The notes under the pieces were generated by a model. The model saw only the letters and a program-made list of their open reading frames with translations, was not told the DNA's origin and made no database searches. The translations under genes were made by a program, and so were the position numbers. This document shows positions 1 to 9,211 of a DNA stretch of 64,000 nt, piece by piece. The stretch's first letter is position 1, and each line of letters starts with the position of its first letter. This DNA comes from Bacteroidaceae bacterium (GTDB taxonomy: Bacteria > Bacteroidota > Bacteroidia > Bacteroidales > Bacteroidaceae): NCBI GenBank assembly GCA_017466065.1, contig JAFTUV010000010.1, forward strand, positions 10,849-74,848, in the 5' to 3' direction.

Positions 1-1
1 C

Positions 2-478
2 CACACAACCGAGCTGCGCCGTGCCGGCCTTGTTTGCGGCATCGACTCCACGCTCAAAAACGTAGCATACTATGCATACGGCCCGTGGGAGAACAGCAAC
101 GACCGCATCGACGGAGTTACAGTAGGCCGTTACACCACCACCGTTGCCGAAATGCCCGAACGCTATGTGAAACCCCAGAGCACAGGTAGCCGCGAAGGAT
201 TGCGTGAGCTCATTCTCACCAACGACAAGGGCGAGGGTGTGAAGATTGTAACCGAGGGAAAGGTAAGTTTCTCGGCACTGCAATTCACCGACAAGGATCT
301 TATGGACGGACAGCATATGTGGGAGCTCACACCACGCCCCTACACCGTGCTTCACCTCGATGCCTTTATGCGTGGAATCGGTAACGCATCGTGCGGACAC
401 GATGTGGGTACAATGCCCATCTATTGCGTTCCCAACCAACCAATGAGCTACAAGCTGCGCATAAGTGCCGTTAAGTGA
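2..478 (+). CDS. Beta-galactosidase (GH2), C-terminal part only
   Basis: This is the last 158 residues of a GH2 beta-galactosidase whose frame enters from before the window. It matches the C-terminal small-chain domain of LacZ-type enzymes. Visible blocks are GPWENSNDR (family pattern GPxENYPDR), GRYTTTVAEM, YVKPQSTGSREG (family YVxPQENGNR) and, near the end, VLHLDAFMRGIGNASCGHD (family HxxxGxGG...). The catalytic glutamates lie in the missing part. The stop is TGA at 476, followed by a strong terminator, so this gene ends its transcription unit. Family assignment is firm; substrate and cellular location cannot be judged from the fragment. Confidence 0.88.
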   Translation, partial: HTTELRRAGLVCGIDSTLKNVAYYAYGPWENSNDRIDGVTVGRYTTTVAEMPERYVKPQSTGSREGLRELILTNDKGEGVKIVTEGKVSFSALQFTDKDLMDGQHMWELTPRPYTVLHLDAFMRGIGNASCGHDVGTMPIYCVPNQPMSYKLRISAVK

Positions 479-495
479 TAATTGAACATATCTGC

Positions 496-540
496 AAGGG
501 GCTAACTTTGAAAATCCAATCATTTTTCGGTTAGCCCCTT
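496..540 (+). terminator. Rho-independent-type hairpin after the beta-galactosidase
   Basis: A perfect 11-bp stem (AAGGGGCTAAC at 496-506 with GTTAGCCCCTT at 530-540) starts 17 bases after the stop codon. The U-tract that follows is weak (GTTGTAG). Confidence 0.75.
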
Positions 541-956
541 GTTGTAGAATAATATTAGCAATCGGTAAATAATCGTACACTATAATATTTTAAACAAACA
601 CACGGAGTAGAGTATGTAAAAAAACGCATTTATCAACCTCTTTTTACCGATTGGCAGATTTTACGAAAAGCAGCACCGCACAATGCATTGATTATAACCA
701 ATTTACAAATTAAGGACGATAGATTTTATTTATTCTATAATTTGTAAAGGGGTGAAATTAGCGATAAATTTATGGAAATTTAGAAGCTGTTTCTTGGCAA
801 CGAATGCAATTTTTCATTTAGCTTGAAGTGTATATAGAATTACCATTTGTAATATGAGGGCCCCAATATTATAGAATAAAAAAACGGGCATAAATACAAT
901 TCAGGTAGTATGTTTAGATGTCGCGTAAGAATATTACATTTTAAAAATTACAATAT
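541..956. other. AT-rich intergenic stretch
   Basis: About 415 bases of AT-rich DNA without a convincing reading frame. The only recognisable item is TAGAAGCTGTTT at 781-792. It matches the first bases of the terminal repeat of the 189-bp element near 54.2 kb, but diverges after CTGTTT. I see no clear TAnnTTTG promoter box just before the next gene. Confidence 0.5.
781..792 (+). repeat. Partial match to the AGAAGCTGTTTGAATTT terminal repeat
   Basis: TAGAAGCTGTTT agrees with the terminal inverted repeat seen at 54121, 54293 and 61236, then departs from it. At 12 bases it could be a remnant or chance. Confidence 0.3.
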
Positions 957-1451
957 ATGCGCACCATTTTATTTATTTTACTATCATTCTTATTTATAGA
1001 TTCGAGTTACTCACAGGATAACAACCTGCGCAAGATGAGTCGCAAACAACGAAAAGAATATCTATGCGAGAAGGCTAAGGAAGTAACAATAAATTTTGCA
1101 CCGACATATTACCGCGAACACGGGAAACCTAAAATAGAGGGAACATTTAGGTTTAAAAGCAGATATCCGGAGGATAGTTTATTGATTGGCAGAAAATACT
1201 ACATCGTGACATTGCCGTACGACCCAAAGAAAGATGTAAAGGATTATAGAATAAGATTTGTATCGAAAGTATATATTTGGGAAGACAACGGGGAACCACT
1301 TGAAATAGAGTTCAGCCACGGAATGTCCTGGCTTTTCTATGGTACCGGCACCGGACATACCTACAATGAAAGAGTAAAAAAAGGCATTAAAGAAAAGGAC
1401 CAGATGAAACTTATAGACCCCGACGATTACGGGCCCTATGTAATTGATTAA
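957..1451 (+). CDS. Small secreted protein of unknown function
   Basis: A 164-residue protein I do not recognise. It begins with a signal peptide (hydrophobic residues 3-14, likely cleaved after SYS near residue 19). A lysine/arginine-rich start to the mature part follows (RKMSRKQRKEYLCEK), then a region rich in aromatic residues that suggests a small beta-structured domain. There is no lipobox, and the single mature cysteine makes a disulphide-rich toxin unlikely. It ends 30 bases before the large MG2/Sel1 gene on the same strand, so the two may be cotranscribed and act together in the periplasm. Function unknown. Confidence 0.7.
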   Translation: MRTILFILLSFLFIDSSYSQDNNLRKMSRKQRKEYLCEKAKEVTINFAPTYYREHGKPKIEGTFRFKSRYPEDSLLIGRKYYIVTLPYDPKKDVKDYRIRFVSKVYIWEDNGEPLEIEFSHGMSWLFYGTGTGHTYNERVKKGIKEKDQMKLIDPDDYGPYVID

Positions 1452-1481
1452 AATCTGTTTAACAATATATATACAACCTAT

Positions 1482-4400
1482 ATGAAATTTTTTATTTCTC
1501 TCTTTTTAATTATATCATCTGTCGCTATCACCATTGATGCGCAAACAGTAAAAGAAACGACCAACGACGAAGCTGCACGCCGCGCTATGCAGGTGGGACA
1601 CACAATGCAACAGGAAAGAGTCTATCTGCACTTCGACAACAGCGCCTACTATCTGGGCGAAACAATGTGGTTCAAGGCATACGTGAGTTACGGCACCAAC
1701 GACCGCATCACCACCCCCAGCAAGGTGCTTTACGTGGAACTTGTTGCACCCGAAGGATATGTTGTAGAGACAAAGAAATACAAGATTGACGAGCGTGGCT
1801 GTTGCAACGGAGAATTTGAGCTGAACCCGCTGTTGCTGTCGGGATATTACGAAGTGCGTGCCTACACCCGATATATGCTCAACTGGGGCAAAGAGGCTGT
1901 GTTCAGCCGTGTATTCCCTATTTTCGACAAGGTGAACGGCAACAACTGGGACTTCAAGAATATGCTCGACCGCAAACGAGGCTTTGCCCGCAACGGTGAA
2001 TGGATAAGTGCCGAACAGCCCGACGCCGAACTTAAATTCTACCCCGAAGGAGGCAACCTTGTAGCCGGGCTCCCCGCAACGGTCGCCTATGAGTTACGTG
2101 GGAAAGACGGTGAACCCGCAAACAGCATCATCACCATATATGAAGACGGAAAAACACTGCTCACCACAAAACCGCAGCATATAGGCAAAGGAAAATTCTC
2201 ACTCACGCCCAAGAGCGGTGCAAAATACACCGCCACAGCAAGCATAAAGAACGAGAGCGGGAAGGAGAAGAATTTTAAATTCAACCTGCCCAAGATGGAA
2301 AAAGAGGGTGTCACACTCACCGCAACCGAGAAGGGCGACAGCATTATATTCACACTGCGCAACAACGTTGCTGAGGAAGAGGAGATTGCATTCGGCATAC
2401 TCTACCGCGGTGCCATAGGATATTATAAGAAATTCGCCAACAGCGAAAGAGAAAAAAGTTTTACAATAGGAGCCGACGAACTGCCCGAAGGAGTGAACAA
2501 GGCTATTGTGTTCAAAGGAAAAATTCCTCTTGCCGAGCGTTGCTTCTTTGTAATGCACAACACAATGCAGAAGAGCGACCGCAGCACCGTGAAGCTGAAT
2601 GTAAAAAGCAACAGCCGTAAAGTGGAAGAGCTCACACCCGATGCACACGAAAAAATAACACTCGACATAAGCCGTGAAGATGGTGAGCCCATCCCCCCGA
2701 CAGCCGACCTTTCAATCACCGTGAGCGATGCAACCGGCTATGTAGGCACATCGTGGAGCTATAATATGTACACTTATCTGCTGCTCGGCTCCGAGCTTAA
2801 AGGCTACATTCCCGACGCTGCACAATATTTCTCTACCGACAACAAGAACCGCAAAGAGCAACTCGACCTTCTTATGCTCACCAACGGCTGGACAGCCTAC
2901 GATTGGAAACAGCTCACAAAAGAGAACCTACGCAACCTTCAACCCATAGAGCGCGGCATTACCCTCAAAGGCAGTTTCTTCCGCAAGAACCTGTCGAACC
3001 TTAAATCGGGAGAGAAGGGAACAAACCTTATACCACAGAAAGACAATCTCACCCGCTTCGACATTGCATACGACAATAAGCAGGTGAGCACCACCACCTT
3101 CCGCACCGACAGCCTTGGAGAATTCATCATAGAAACAAAAGACTTCTATGGCAAGAGAATAGCAACCTTGGCACCCCAAACGGCAATGAAGCAGAACGAC
3201 AATATTAAATACACGTTTGCGCTCGACCGCTACTTCTCACCCGAATTTCGTCTCTACGACTATTGGGAACGCAACACCGGAAAGCCTGTCGACGAGGATG
3301 AGAAACGCGCGATGGACAGTCTCATACAGATAAACCCGTTTGCCTATCTGCTCTCCTCGGTGGAGGTGGTGAGCAAGGTAAAGGAGAGTGCAAAATCGCG
3401 CCCGCCGCACAGCGAAATGCGTTTCGACTTTCTCGACGAATGGGAGTATGCACAGGATGTCACATATCTGCGCGACTTCAACACCTACAAGGATAACATT
3501 TACCTCGAAGCTGAAAAAGAGATAAAAGAAAATCTATATGAACTTTCGACCGAAATAAGTTCGGAGGAGTTTATGGACACGTTGAATGAGTTTGGATATA
3601 TTTCATCCGACATTGTAGCATCGCCATCGGGAATAATAAATATGGGCGGAGTACTCGAAAACTTTCAGATGAAATACATCGGCTATATGCGATACTCCGC
3701 AATAGGCGACAGCGGGAGCACCTCCAACTTCCCGATTGCAGAAGCCTATCGGCACTCAATCAATGCAGCCGACATTGTGAGCAGCGCGATGCGTCGCCAC
3801 AACTACAACTGGGCCTACTGGGTGCAGCTTATGGTAGTACTCGGAGAGTATGATTCAAACACAATTCCACGCCCCGACAATGAATATATGCACGGAGCCG
3901 GTGACGCCGAGAAGATGATGAACTTCAAGGAATTCATTATACGCAGCGACCTTAAAACACGCGAGCAGTTCGAGAATACCCTCAACTACTGGACCCCCAA
4001 GGCCCGCAAGCTCGACATAATGACTCCCGTGCAGAAATTCTATATGGGCTTTCTCTCGCAGCACTATGTATCGAACAGAGAGGGCATCGACGGGTTCCCC
4101 TCGTCACAGAACTTTATGCGCGATTTAAGTGTAGACATAAAAACCGGACGCTCAAACCCGTTCAACCCCAACTATGTTGCCTGCTTCATCCCCTACACTG
4201 CCGAAGAATCGGAGTCGCGCACGGGCATTATCCCCGACCTTGCCAACAGCTACGGCACGGTGCGCTACACGAGCATTCAGGGATACAATGAGAGCAAGCA
4301 ATTCTATTCGCCCGATTACAGCACCGCAAAGCCCACCGATAGAAGCGACTACCGCCGCACTCTCCTGTGGAACCCCACCCTGCAAGCCGGCAGCGACGGC

Positions 4401-5390
4401 ACACTGCAAGTAACCCTGCACAACAGCAGCCACTGCGATGCTATAAGCGTGGAGATTACGGGCCGTGACGAACAGACCTATTACAGCAACGACGCTGTCA
4501 CCGCCACCCGCATCAACCACCACAAAAAGGAGGAGAGGAAAAAGGCCGAAACCTCGACCGAAACAACCACCGAGGAGTACACAGCCGAGCCTATGGACCC
4601 GGAAATGGAGAAGGCTTGCGAGAAACAGCACAACCTTGCTATGGCCTTTTACAACCAGAAACGCTACCGCAACGCCATTATATTGTGGGCCGAACTTGCA
4701 AAATACAGCTACACGCCGGCAATGCGCCAGATTGCCCGCTGCTACACCGACGGCACAGGCGTTGGGAAAAATATTGAGCAGGCCCTCCGCTTCTACGAGG
4801 ATGCGGCCAAGATCGGTGATGCCGAGAGCCAATATGACCTATACATAATGTACAGCGAGGGCATTGGCTGCACAGCCAATGAGCAGACTGCGCAAGATTG
4901 GTTGCTACGCGCGAGCAACAACGGCGAGCCGCGTGCTATGGCAACAATGGCCCGACAGCTTATCGCAAAGAACGGCGATGAGGGCCTTGCCGAGGCTAAC
5001 CGCCTTATAATCGCCGTGGCCGAGAGCGGTACAGCATACGGATTATATGAATATGCACGCTTCATCGAGCAGTACCCCGACACCCGACAAGCGACCGGCA
5101 TCGGCATCGGCACCCCCGTCGATTGTATGCGCAAGGCAGCAGAATTGGGATTGCAGGATGCACAAATTGCCATTATGAACTATGAATATAATGCACAGAA
5201 CCACGAAGAAGCCTATCGTTGGGCCCGTACACTCTCGCTTGCGGGCCGTCACGAGGGTACAAAGTGTATGGCCGACTGCTACCAGCAAGGACTCGGCGTG
5301 AAACGCGACAAGAAACTTGCCAAAGACCTCTATCGCACCGCCGCTACCAAGGGCAACAAAGAGGCTGCCGAGATTTTAAAGGGTTTATAA
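1482..5390 (+). CDS. Large secreted MG2-domain protein with C-terminal Sel1-like repeats
   Basis: A 1302-residue exported protein. A signal peptide (1-20, ending IDAQ) is followed by a macroglobulin MG2-type domain with the phrase YLHFDNSAYYLGETMWFKAYV (about residues 48-68), typical of Bacteroidetes surface or periplasmic proteins. More beta-rich repeats follow to about residue 1000. After a Glu/Thr-rich linker near 1020-1040, the last 260 residues are alpha-helical Sel1/TPR-like repeats, for example ARCYTDGTGVGKNIEQALRF and ADCYQQGLGVKRDKKLAKDL. Macroglobulin domains scaffold cell-surface complexes and Sel1 repeats bind proteins, so a scaffold role is my inference. The thioester motif of true alpha-2-macroglobulins is not visible. 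The join of the two repeat classes is unusual. Confidence 0.8.
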   Translation: MKFFISLFLIISSVAITIDAQTVKETTNDEAARRAMQVGHTMQQERVYLHFDNSAYYLGETMWFKAYVSYGTNDRITTPSKVLYVELVAPEGYVVETKKYKIDERGCCNGEFELNPLLLSGYYEVRAYTRYMLNWGKEAVFSRVFPIFDKVNGNNWDFKNMLDRKRGFARNGEWISAEQPDAELKFYPEGGNLVAGLPATVAYELRGKDGEPANSIITIYEDGKTLLTTKPQHIGKGKFSLTPKSGAKYTATASIKNESGKEKNFKFNLPKMEKEGVTLTATEKGDSIIFTLRNNVAEEEEIAFGILYRGAIGYYKKFANSEREKSFTIGADELPEGVNKAIVFKGKIPLAERCFFVMHNTMQKSDRSTVKLNVKSNSRKVEELTPDAHEKITLDISREDGEPIPPTADLSITVSDATGYVGTSWSYNMYTYLLLGSELKGYIPDAAQYFSTDNKNRKEQLDLLMLTNGWTAYDWKQLTKENLRNLQPIERGITLKGSFFRKNLSNLKSGEKGTNLIPQKDNLTRFDIAYDNKQVSTTTFRTDSLGEFIIETKDFYGKRIATLAPQTAMKQNDNIKYTFALDRYFSPEFRLYDYWERNTGKPVDEDEKRAMDSLIQINPFAYLLSSVEVVSKVKESAKSRPPHSEMRFDFLDEWEYAQDVTYLRDFNTYKDNIYLEAEKEIKENLYELSTEISSEEFMDTLNEFGYISSDIVASPSGIINMGGVLENFQMKYIGYMRYSAIGDSGSTSNFPIAEAYRHSINAADIVSSAMRRHNYNWAYWVQLMVVLGEYDSNTIPRPDNEYMHGAGDAEKMMNFKEFIIRSDLKTREQFENTLNYWTPKARKLDIMTPVQKFYMGFLSQHYVSNREGIDGFPSSQNFMRDLSVDIKTGRSNPFNPNYVACFIPYTAEESESRTGIIPDLANSYGTVRYTSIQGYNESKQFYSPDYSTAKPTDRSDYRRTLLWNPTLQAGSDGTLQVTLHNSSHCDAISVEITGRDEQTYYSNDAVTATRINHHKKEERKKAETSTETTTEEYTAEPMDPEMEKACEKQHNLAMAFYNQKRYRNAIILWAELAKYSYTPAMRQIARCYTDGTGVGKNIEQALRFYEDAAKIGDAESQYDLYIMYSEGIGCTANEQTAQDWLLRASNNGEPRAMATMARQLIAKNGDEGLAEANRLIIAVAESGTAYGLYEYARFIEQYPDTRQATGIGIGTPVDCMRKAAELGLQDAQIAIMNYEYNAQNHEEAYRWARTLSLAGRHEGTKCMADCYQQGLGVKRDKKLAKDLYRTAATKGNKEAAEILKGL

Positions 5391-5415
5391 CGCATTATTT
5401 CTAAAAGAATTTTCA

Positions 5416-5423
5416 TACATTTG
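5416..5423 (+). promoter_or_regulatory. Bacteroidetes -7 box before the CstA gene
   Basis: TACATTTG fits the Bacteroidetes -7 consensus TAnnTTTG and lies 47 bases upstream of the ATG. The -33 element is not clear. Confidence 0.5.
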
Positions 5424-5470
5424 CAGAAGCACAAGAAAAACGACACATTCAACAAAAAAAACAATTCAGT

Positions 5471-6943
5471 ATGATAACCTTTTTAATATGCCTCTCGGCA
5501 CTTATTATTGCCTACTTCACATACGGCAAATACCTTGAAAAAGTCTGCGATATTAACCCGCAGAACCCGGTACCCTCAAAAACACATTACGATGGCGTGG
5601 ACTATATGCCTATGCCCCGATGGAAAATTTTTCTCATTCAGTTGCTGAACATAGCCGGCCTCGGCCCCATCTTCGGTGCGTTGTTGGGAGCGGCATACGG
5701 CCCCGTCGCCTTCCTTTGGATTACACTCGGCGGTATTTTTATGGGTGCAATGCACGATTTTGTCGCAGGTGTAATATCGCTTAAAAATGCAGGATTGAGC
5801 CTCCCCGAAATTATTGGTAAATACTTGGGCAACGGCACCAAGATGTTTATGCGCATAGCATCGGTGCTGCTTATGGTGCTCGTGGGTGCCGTGTTTATGT
5901 CGCAACCGGCCGAACTTATTGCTGCCAACGTATCAATTCCTGCACTCGAAACACCTATTTCGGATACAATGAGCTGGGAGGTATTCACGGCCCTTATGGT
6001 AATTTTAGTCTATTACATTCTGGCAACAATATTGCCCATAGACAAGATTATAGGCCGCTTCTACCCTATCTTCGGAATGGCACTGCTAATTATGGCAGTG
6101 GGTATTTTATATGTACTGTTGTTCCACAGCGACCGATACATTATACCCGAACTTACCTCACTTGAAAACTGCATAGCCGATGCAAAGAAATTCCCCATCG
6201 TGCCAATGCTCTTCACTACCATTGCCTGTGGTGCAATTTCGGGCTTTCACGCCACACAGTCGCCAATGATGGCACGCTGTATGACAAACGAGAAGCAGAG
6301 TCGCTCCATTTTCTACGGCGCAATGATTGCCGAGAGCATCATCGCTCTGCTGTGGGCAGCCATAGGAATGGCATTCTGGGGCGGTGTCGAGGGGCTCAAC
6401 AAGGCTATTGCCGAGTATGGTGGCAGTGCCGCGCGTATGGTTAATATAATTTCCGAAGAGACGCTTGGCAGTTTCATTGCCGTGTTTGTGGTGATAGGAG
6501 TTATTGCTTGCGCGATAACATCGGGCGACACCGCGTTCCGTTCGGCACGACTGATTGTTGCCGATATGTTCAATATTCCGCAGAATGGGCTTATGAAGCG
6601 CATTTATGTGTCGCTGCCGCTATTCGTGCTTGGAGTACTCATAATATTCGCAATGCCCTTCCAAACTATTTGGAGCTATTTTGCGTGGATGAACCAGACA
6701 CTCGCCTGCATCACCCTGTGGTGCATCACCGTCTACCTTGCCAAGTACAAGAAACCGGTGCTCATAGGCCTGTTGCCCGCACTTTTTATGACCTACGTTT
6801 GTTCAGCCTACATTTTTATATCACCGATGATGTTCGGTATAGAGAACAGAGTGCTTGCATATAGCTTGGGCGGTGTAGTCACAGTCGGATTTTCCATTAT
6901 AGGACTTTTGAAAATGAGAAGCGACAGAAGCCAAGAACAATAA
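5471..6943 (+). CDS. cstA: CstA-family permease (peptide/pyruvate carbon-starvation transporter), short form
   Basis: A 490-residue integral inner-membrane protein with many hydrophobic helices, of the CstA family. These proteins take up peptides or pyruvate when carbon is limiting. Family marks are the N-terminal YGKYLEKVCDINPQNPVPSK and GPIFGALLGAAYGPVAFLWI, then FMGAMHDFVAGVISLKNAG and CGAISGFHATQSPMMARC. E. coli CstA is about 700 residues; this belongs to the shorter form that lacks the C-terminal extension. A perfect -7 box lies upstream. The next gene follows after 37 bases, so the two are probably cotranscribed. Family is clear; the substrate here is unknown. Confidence 0.85.
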   Translation: MITFLICLSALIIAYFTYGKYLEKVCDINPQNPVPSKTHYDGVDYMPMPRWKIFLIQLLNIAGLGPIFGALLGAAYGPVAFLWITLGGIFMGAMHDFVAGVISLKNAGLSLPEIIGKYLGNGTKMFMRIASVLLMVLVGAVFMSQPAELIAANVSIPALETPISDTMSWEVFTALMVILVYYILATILPIDKIIGRFYPIFGMALLIMAVGILYVLLFHSDRYIIPELTSLENCIADAKKFPIVPMLFTTIACGAISGFHATQSPMMARCMTNEKQSRSIFYGAMIAESIIALLWAAIGMAFWGGVEGLNKAIAEYGGSAARMVNIISEETLGSFIAVFVVIGVIACAITSGDTAFRSARLIVADMFNIPQNGLMKRIYVSLPLFVLGVLIIFAMPFQTIWSYFAWMNQTLACITLWCITVYLAKYKKPVLIGLLPALFMTYVCSAYIFISPMMFGIENRVLAYSLGGVVTVGFSIIGLLKMRSDRSQEQ

Positions 6944-6980
6944 GTTGCTTTGAGGCGTATAATCATAAAGCTGCTTAAAG

Positions 6981-8213
6981 ATGAATATGGACAAGGAACA
7001 ATTCGATACACACGCAAATATTGCACAACTGCGTTGCGAGCCAATAGAGGTGGTGCGCATAGGCATTGTGGGATTGGGTGTGCGTGCCAAGCGTGCAGTA
7101 GACCGTATGATGCACATCGAAGGATGCGAAGTTACCGCAATATGTGACCTTGTGCCGGAAAATATCGAAGAGGCGAAAAAAATAATAACAGAGAGAGGCA
7201 AGAGAGAGCCGCTTGTTTTTGGCACCGGGAATGGGTGGAAAGAGCTATGCGGACAGCCGGAGGTTGACCTTGTCTATATCTGTACCGACTGGGCGAGTCA
7301 CGCAAGCATTGCAATATATGCGATGGAGCACAACAAGCACGTTGCCACGGAGGTTCCCGCCGCCACCACCATTGACGACTGCTGGCGCATAGTAAACACA
7401 GCCGAGAAGTTCCGCCGGCACTTTATTATGCTCGAAAATTGCTGTTACGATGAGTTTGAGCTATGCACTCTGAATATGGCGCAGAAAGGTCTTATGGGCG
7501 AAATTATACACGCCGAGGGCTCCTATCTGCACGACCTGCGCGAACGCATTGCCAGCAACGACGATGGCGGCCGCAAATGGAACAACTGGCAGGTTGAATT
7601 TATGAACAGGCACAATGGAAACCCCTACCCCACACACGGGCTGGGCCCCATAGCTCTTGCAATGGGCATTAACCGCGGCGACAGGATGAAGAGCATTGTA
7701 TCGTGCTCCTCAAAGAGAGTGGGCGACGAGAACCTGCAAGGCAATATTAACAGCGCCTTAATAACAACCGAAAAGGGGCACACGATACTTGTGCAGCACT
7801 GCATAACCCTGCCGCGCCCTTACAGCCGTTCTTTCCTTGTGAGCGGCACCGAAGGCTTTGCGCAGAAATACCCCGTACCCCATTTTGCTTTTGCACCCGA
7901 CTGCGACAACGCACTTATGGGCGAGCAATGCACCACACTGCTGGAACAGCACCGCCACCCCTTTGTGGCAATGTACAAAGAGAGAGGCGAGGCTCTCTGC
8001 GGCCGTCGCTGGATAGATTATGCGATGGATTGCCGCCTCATACACTGCCTGCGAAACGGCCTCCCGCTTGATATGAACGTTTATGATGCTGTTCTGTGGA
8101 GCAGCCTTGTGGAACTTACCGATATTTCGGCAAGCAACGGCGGTGCTCCCGTGGAAATTCCCGATTTTACACGCGGTGCTTGGAAAAATGGGAACGGCAC
8201 AATTTTCTCCTGA
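6981..8213 (+). CDS. Gfo/Idh/MocA oxidoreductase, GH109-like
   Basis: A 410-residue NAD(P)-binding protein. The Rossmann motif GIVGLGVRAKRAVDRM sits near residues 28-43, followed by ICDL (NAD ribose-binding acidic residue) and CTDWASHASIAIYAMEHNKHVATEVP, typical of the family. The later run NRHNGNPYPTHGLGPIALAM is the signature of GH109 alpha-N-acetylgalactosaminidase-type proteins, which cleave glycosides by transient NAD-dependent oxidation. Unlike many GH109 enzymes it has no Tat or Sec signal, so it is probably cytoplasmic. Start chosen at the first ATG; a second ATG two codons later is equally possible. Pairing with CstA suggests catabolism of an imported amino-sugar conjugate, which is inference. 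Confidence 0.8.
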   Translation: MNMDKEQFDTHANIAQLRCEPIEVVRIGIVGLGVRAKRAVDRMMHIEGCEVTAICDLVPENIEEAKKIITERGKREPLVFGTGNGWKELCGQPEVDLVYICTDWASHASIAIYAMEHNKHVATEVPAATTIDDCWRIVNTAEKFRRHFIMLENCCYDEFELCTLNMAQKGLMGEIIHAEGSYLHDLRERIASNDDGGRKWNNWQVEFMNRHNGNPYPTHGLGPIALAMGINRGDRMKSIVSCSSKRVGDENLQGNINSALITTEKGHTILVQHCITLPRPYSRSFLVSGTEGFAQKYPVPHFAFAPDCDNALMGEQCTTLLEQHRHPFVAMYKERGEALCGRRWIDYAMDCRLIHCLRNGLPLDMNVYDAVLWSSLVELTDISASNGGAPVEIPDFTRGAWKNGNGTIFS

Positions 8214-8281
8214 AAAGCAACCATTTGCAGTAAAAAAAACGGCCAATCTTTCATATTGGATAGAAAATGGAAGATAAAAAA

Positions 8282-8314
8282 TTTGCAGAAGGTATTTTCA
8301 CCCGCTTATATTTG
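8282..8314 (+). promoter_or_regulatory. Promoter of the TonB_C-domain gene
   Basis: TTTG at 8282-8285, a 21-base spacer and TATATTTG at 8307-8314 give a perfect Bacteroidetes vegetative promoter. The -7 box ends 30 bases before the ATG. Confidence 0.7.
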
Positions 8315-8344
8315 CGATAGAGAATTCCTTAAATTGCATCTATT

Positions 8345-9205
8345 ATGAAAAGAACCACCCTCCACTTGCTGCTCACCTTTGCAATAGGCACATTACTCCC
8401 GTTTCACACAACATTTGCCCGCGCACAAGAGAAAGACAAGGTAGAAATTTGCGAGGTTCAATCATTTGACGACGACGACACTGTTTTTGGGATTGTTGAG
8501 GAAATGCCGGAATTTCCCGGAGGGATGCGTGCGCTGATGGATTATCTGAAAAAGGAAATACACTACCCCAAAAAGTGCTTGAAAGAAGGAATAGAAGGGC
8601 GCACCTTCATCAACTTTGTAGTCAGCTCCACCGGCAAGATAAAGAATGTGAAGGTTACGAAAAGCAGCGGCAACAAAAAACTCGACAAGGAGGCTGTGCG
8701 GGTAGTAAAAAAGATGCCACGATGGATTCCCGGCAAACAGAGCGGAAAAAGTGTGAATGTGAGGTTCACTCTGCCCGTAACATTCAGGCTCGACAATTCC
8801 AAGGCCATAAATGAAAAAGCCGGCAAAAGACGGAAAGAGGATAACCCCATAGTGGGAATATGGCAATTGTGTACCCAAATTGTAGATTGCGAAGGGAAAA
8901 ACGCCTACAATCCGCTTCCTGCCATAAAAATCATAAATGCCAACAACACATTCTGCTCGATGTTCCTTTACACCCGCCCCGACAATGGCCGCATTATGCA
9001 ACGGGGCCGATACAAAATGACAGGCGAGGGCACATATATAGAGAAAATTACCGAGCACAGACAGAAGAATATGGTGGGCTCAATGTCTATGATGAGTTTC
9101 AAATTCATAGACGAGAATAAACTGATTATGGAGGTGGAGTTTGATAACCCCAACGCCATAGGGCCAAGAAAAGAATATTGGAAACGACTGCAACCTATTG
9201 AATAA
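8345..9205 (+). CDS. Secreted TonB_C-domain protein with C-terminal DUF4488/lipocalin-like domain
   Basis: A 286-residue protein. It has a signal peptide (to about residue 28, ARAQ), then a TonB C-terminal domain (about 55-155): EMPEFPGGMRALMDYLKK, GRTFINFVVSSTGKIKNVKV and LPVTFRL. The last 110 residues (from NPIVGIWQLCTQIV) resemble DUF4488, a small beta-barrel domain often attached to TonB_C in Bacteroidales. There is no N-terminal transmembrane anchor or ExbD-contacting helix, so it is unlikely to be a classical energy transducer. A periplasmic binding role is more likely (inference). It converges on recQ with only 6 bases between stops. Confidence 0.75.
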   Translation: MKRTTLHLLLTFAIGTLLPFHTTFARAQEKDKVEICEVQSFDDDDTVFGIVEEMPEFPGGMRALMDYLKKEIHYPKKCLKEGIEGRTFINFVVSSTGKIKNVKVTKSSGNKKLDKEAVRVVKKMPRWIPGKQSGKSVNVRFTLPVTFRLDNSKAINEKAGKRRKEDNPIVGIWQLCTQIVDCEGKNAYNPLPAIKIINANNTFCSMFLYTRPDNGRIMQRGRYKMTGEGTYIEKITEHRQKNMVGSMSMMSFKFIDENKLIMEVEFDNPNAIGPRKEYWKRLQPIE

Positions 9206-9211
9206 CGAGCT

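Noticed and set aside
793..810. Second sigma-54-like site (TTGGCAA...TGCAA)
   Set aside because: The GG and GC are only 8 bases apart; 10 are required.
4152..4832. 226-residue minus-strand ORF
   Set aside because: It lies wholly inside the MG2/Sel1 gene in another frame and its composition (alanine/valine-rich) reflects codon shadow of a Ser/Thr-rich region.
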